Shown here piece after piece: positions 4,424 through 6,106 of a stretch of 6,106 nt of DNA. The stretch's first letter is position 1; each line of letters starts with the position of its first letter. Under the pieces are notes generated by a model. It did not search any database. It saw only the letters and a list, made by a program, of their open reading frames with translations, and was not told where the DNA came from. The stretch is from a bacterium (GTDB taxonomy: Bacteria; UBA9089; UBA9088), in the NCBI GenBank assembly GCA_003498085.1, contig DNCM01000074.1, forward strand, positions 1 to 6,106, read 5' to 3'. The translations under genes and the position numbers were made by a program.

Positions 4424-5992
4424 ATGAAAATTTTTCTAGCTGAAGAGAAGAGTAGTGCTGATGAAGTAGGAAGCTTCCTAAGAAAGGAAGGTTATGAAGT
4501 AGAAATTGTCTATGATGGTGTAAGCTGCCTTGAAAGGATGTATTCTGTAATGCCCAATATTCTTATTTTAAATACATTCCTTCCAGAAATAGATGGTCAT
4601 CAGCTCTGTTATTTAATAAGAAGTGATGAAAAGTATGCTAATATTCCAATAATTCTTATTGAATCTCCTGATAAAAAGATATTTCTTGATGAGGCTTTGC
4701 AAATAGAAGGTAAGATAAAAAAACCATACAAACTAGAAGAGCTTATTGTCCTTATTGATGATGTAATAAAAAAAAGGAAAGTGCAGCCTGAGAAGGCTAG
4801 TATTGAAATAGAAAAACTTACCGAAAAACTCATAAAACAAGAAGAAATGATAAAGGAACTTACATCATCCATTGAAAGATTTAAGATTTCAAAGTCTGCT
4901 TTAGAGAAGGTCAATTCCATTTTAACTAAACAAATCCAAGAACTTACATTCAGCCATAAAGTCCAAACACGCCTTTCTTTTTCCTTTATGGATGTTTCAC
5001 AAACAACAGATACATTTTTTGATATATTAAAGGAAGATATTGTGAAAGCAGAGGTCTATTTTGCTATTGTTTGGGAGGATGAGGAAGGAAGACTTTATAT
5101 TAAGACAGATAACCTCCTTTCAGATGGATACTATGATGAGCTTTATAAAGCAGTAGAAGAGATATTTTCAGAATTTAATAGAGAAATGATAAGAATCGTA
5201 AAGGGAGGAATGATAGTAAGTAGTGAGAGACCAAAACCACAATATTTTGTTGTTTCTTTATTACCACTTGAGAACGAAGGAAAAAAGAGAACTCTTATTT
5301 TAGGAGCATCAAAAACCGAAGATTTTCCTCATCGTGAAAGAGAGGCCTTTGAAAAACTAGCGAAGCATTCAAAAATAGGGTTTTCTCATGCCATATTCTT
5401 TGAAGAACTTGAGAGGATATTTTTCAACACAATGACAGCCCTTGTTGAAACAATAGAAGGAAAACAGAAATATCAAGAGGGTCATTCTGGAAGAGTAGTA
5501 CAGTATGCCAAATCTATATGTGAAGCCCTTAACCTTTCAAAAGAAGATACGGCTCTTATCTGTGATGCTGCACTTCTTCATGATATAGGTAAGATGTCTA
5601 TTCCGGATGAAATTCTTAATAAGCCAGGAAAACTTACAAAGGAGGAATTTGCTACAATCCAGCTCCATCCAAGGATAGGAGAGGAAATTCTTAAGTCGTT
5701 TAAGACATTTCAGAACATGCTTCCAATAATCTGTTACCACCACGAAAGGTTCGGTGGCGGTGGATATGGAAAGCTTAAAGGGGATCAAATCCCCCTTGGT
5801 GCAAGAATATTAGCTGTTGCCGATAGTTTTGACGCAATGCTTTCTGATAGACCTTATAGAAAGGCATTAACCCCAGATGCTGCAATTGCAGAATTAAAAG
5901 AAGGGGTTGGAACTCAATTTGATCCTCTTGTTGTTAAGGCATTTCTTAAAGGATGGCTTGAAAACAGAATAAAAGTTTCTGCCTCAGTTTAA
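4424..5992 (+). CDS. pseudo-receiver/GAF-like/HD-GYP signalling protein, probable cyclic-di-GMP phosphodiesterase
   Basis: The 522-residue soluble protein has three parts. Residues 1-115 are a receiver (REC) fold, but the acidic pair is Glu7-Glu8, the phospho-acceptor position is Asn50 (in ILILNTFLPEIDG, codon AAT at 4571-4573), and the conserved Thr/Ser is Glu80. Only Lys100 of the KP motif is kept, so phosphorylation is unlikely. Residues about 118-175 look like a coiled coil, followed by a GAF-like region (about 180-325) with no obvious ligand motif. Residues about 330-515 are an HD-GYP domain with metal ligands His354 (HSGRV), His386-Asp387 (LLHDIGK), His415, His439-His440 and Asp467 (AVADSFDAM) all present, plus the typical YRKALTPDAAI end. 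The domain should hydrolyse cyclic-di-GMP (or possibly cGAMP), although the GYP motif reads GYG (447-449) and the preceding Asp is Gly444. The gene has its own strong promoter and is separate from the lpxB operon. No partner kinase or diguanylate cyclase is visible. Family certain, activity inferred. Confidence 0.93.
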   Translation: MKIFLAEEKSSADEVGSFLRKEGYEVEIVYDGVSCLERMYSVMPNILILNTFLPEIDGHQLCYLIRSDEKYANIPIILIESPDKKIFLDEALQIEGKIKKPYKLEELIVLIDDVIKKRKVQPEKASIEIEKLTEKLIKQEEMIKELTSSIERFKISKSALEKVNSILTKQIQELTFSHKVQTRLSFSFMDVSQTTDTFFDILKEDIVKAEVYFAIVWEDEEGRLYIKTDNLLSDGYYDELYKAVEEIFSEFNREMIRIVKGGMIVSSERPKPQYFVVSLLPLENEGKKRTLILGASKTEDFPHREREAFEKLAKHSKIGFSHAIFFEELERIFFNTMTALVETIEGKQKYQEGHSGRVVQYAKSICEALNLSKEDTALICDAALLHDIGKMSIPDEILNKPGKLTKEEFATIQLHPRIGEEILKSFKTFQNMLPIICYHHERFGGGGYGKLKGDQIPLGARILAVADSFDAMLSDRPYRKALTPDAAIAELKEGVGTQFDPLVVKAFLKGWLENRIKVSASV

Positions 5993-6015
5993 AAATTCAC
6001 TATCCAACCAAAATT

Positions 6016-6106
6016 CGGAGAGGGTGGGATTCGAACCCACGGTACAACCTGTTATTTGTACAACTGCTTAGCAGGCAGCCCCGATCGGCCCCTCCGGCAC
6101 CTCTCC
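6016..6106 (-). tRNA. tRNA-Ser (anticodon GCU)
   Basis: Read on the minus strand, a complete class II tRNA is present. The acceptor stem is GGAGAGG/CCTCTCC with discriminator G (complement of 6016), as usual for serine. The anticodon loop CTGCTAA has anticodon GCT (complement of 6070-6072), reading AGC/AGU. A long variable arm has a GTACAA/TTGTAC stem, and the T arm is GTGGG-TTCGAAT-CCCAC. CCA is not encoded, so a CCA-adding enzyme must finish the 3' end. The 5' end coincides with the window edge, so its promoter is not visible. The gene converges on the HD-GYP gene with 23 bp between them and no evident terminator. Confidence 0.96.

Noticed and set aside
6016..6106. tRNA-Ser gene as an integration site for a mobile element
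   Set aside because: No integrase gene and no repeat of the tRNA 3' end is present in the window; the neighbouring gene is a chromosomal regulator.

Overview
The window comes from an AT-rich bacterial chromosome with a Gram-negative type of outer envelope. It carries lpxB, a lipid A biosynthesis gene, and an exported DUF3108-type protein. Arginine is mostly encoded by AGA/AGG and isoleucine often by ATA, a codon style common in thermophiles and many uncultivated bacterial lineages. The phosphoglycerate mutase is the archaeal-type (ApgM) cofactor-independent enzyme, in what looks like its bacterial subfamily. The tRNA gene does not encode CCA. I cannot name the phylum from this alone.

Region 1 (about 1-4210, all +) is a tightly packed operon: the tail of an unidentified upstream gene, a GNAT-family acetyltransferase, lpxB, a DUF3108-like exported protein, tpiA and apgM. 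The junctions are TGATG, ATGA, GTGA and ATGA overlaps followed by one 7-nt gap, and Shine-Dalgarno sequences are weak or absent, so translational coupling is likely. The operon mixes envelope assembly (LpxB, probably DUF3108) with lower glycolysis/gluconeogenesis (triosephosphate isomerase, phosphoglycerate mutase).

Region 2 (4211-4423) is a very AT-rich intergenic segment. It has weak AT-only inverted repeats and ends in an exact-consensus sigma70-type promoter (TTGACA, 17 bp, TATAAT) with a very short leader and a strong RBS.

Region 3 (4424-5992, +) encodes a three-part signalling protein: a degenerate receiver domain, a coiled coil with a GAF-like middle region, and a C-terminal HD-GYP cyclic-di-GMP phosphodiesterase domain. 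It faces a tRNA-Ser(GCU) gene on the minus strand (6016-6106), whose 5' end coincides with the window edge.

The most notable point is a perfect five-copy heptanucleotide tandem repeat inside the signal-peptide codons of the DUF3108 gene. Gain or loss of a single unit would shift the frame and hit a stop within about ten codons, so this is a candidate phase-variation switch. A second, degenerate period-7 repeat sits in tpiA about 640 bp downstream. The HD-GYP protein is also unusual: its receiver lacks the phospho-acceptor aspartate (Asn50 instead) and its GYP motif reads GYG. I see no CRISPR array, insertion sequence or defence system here.
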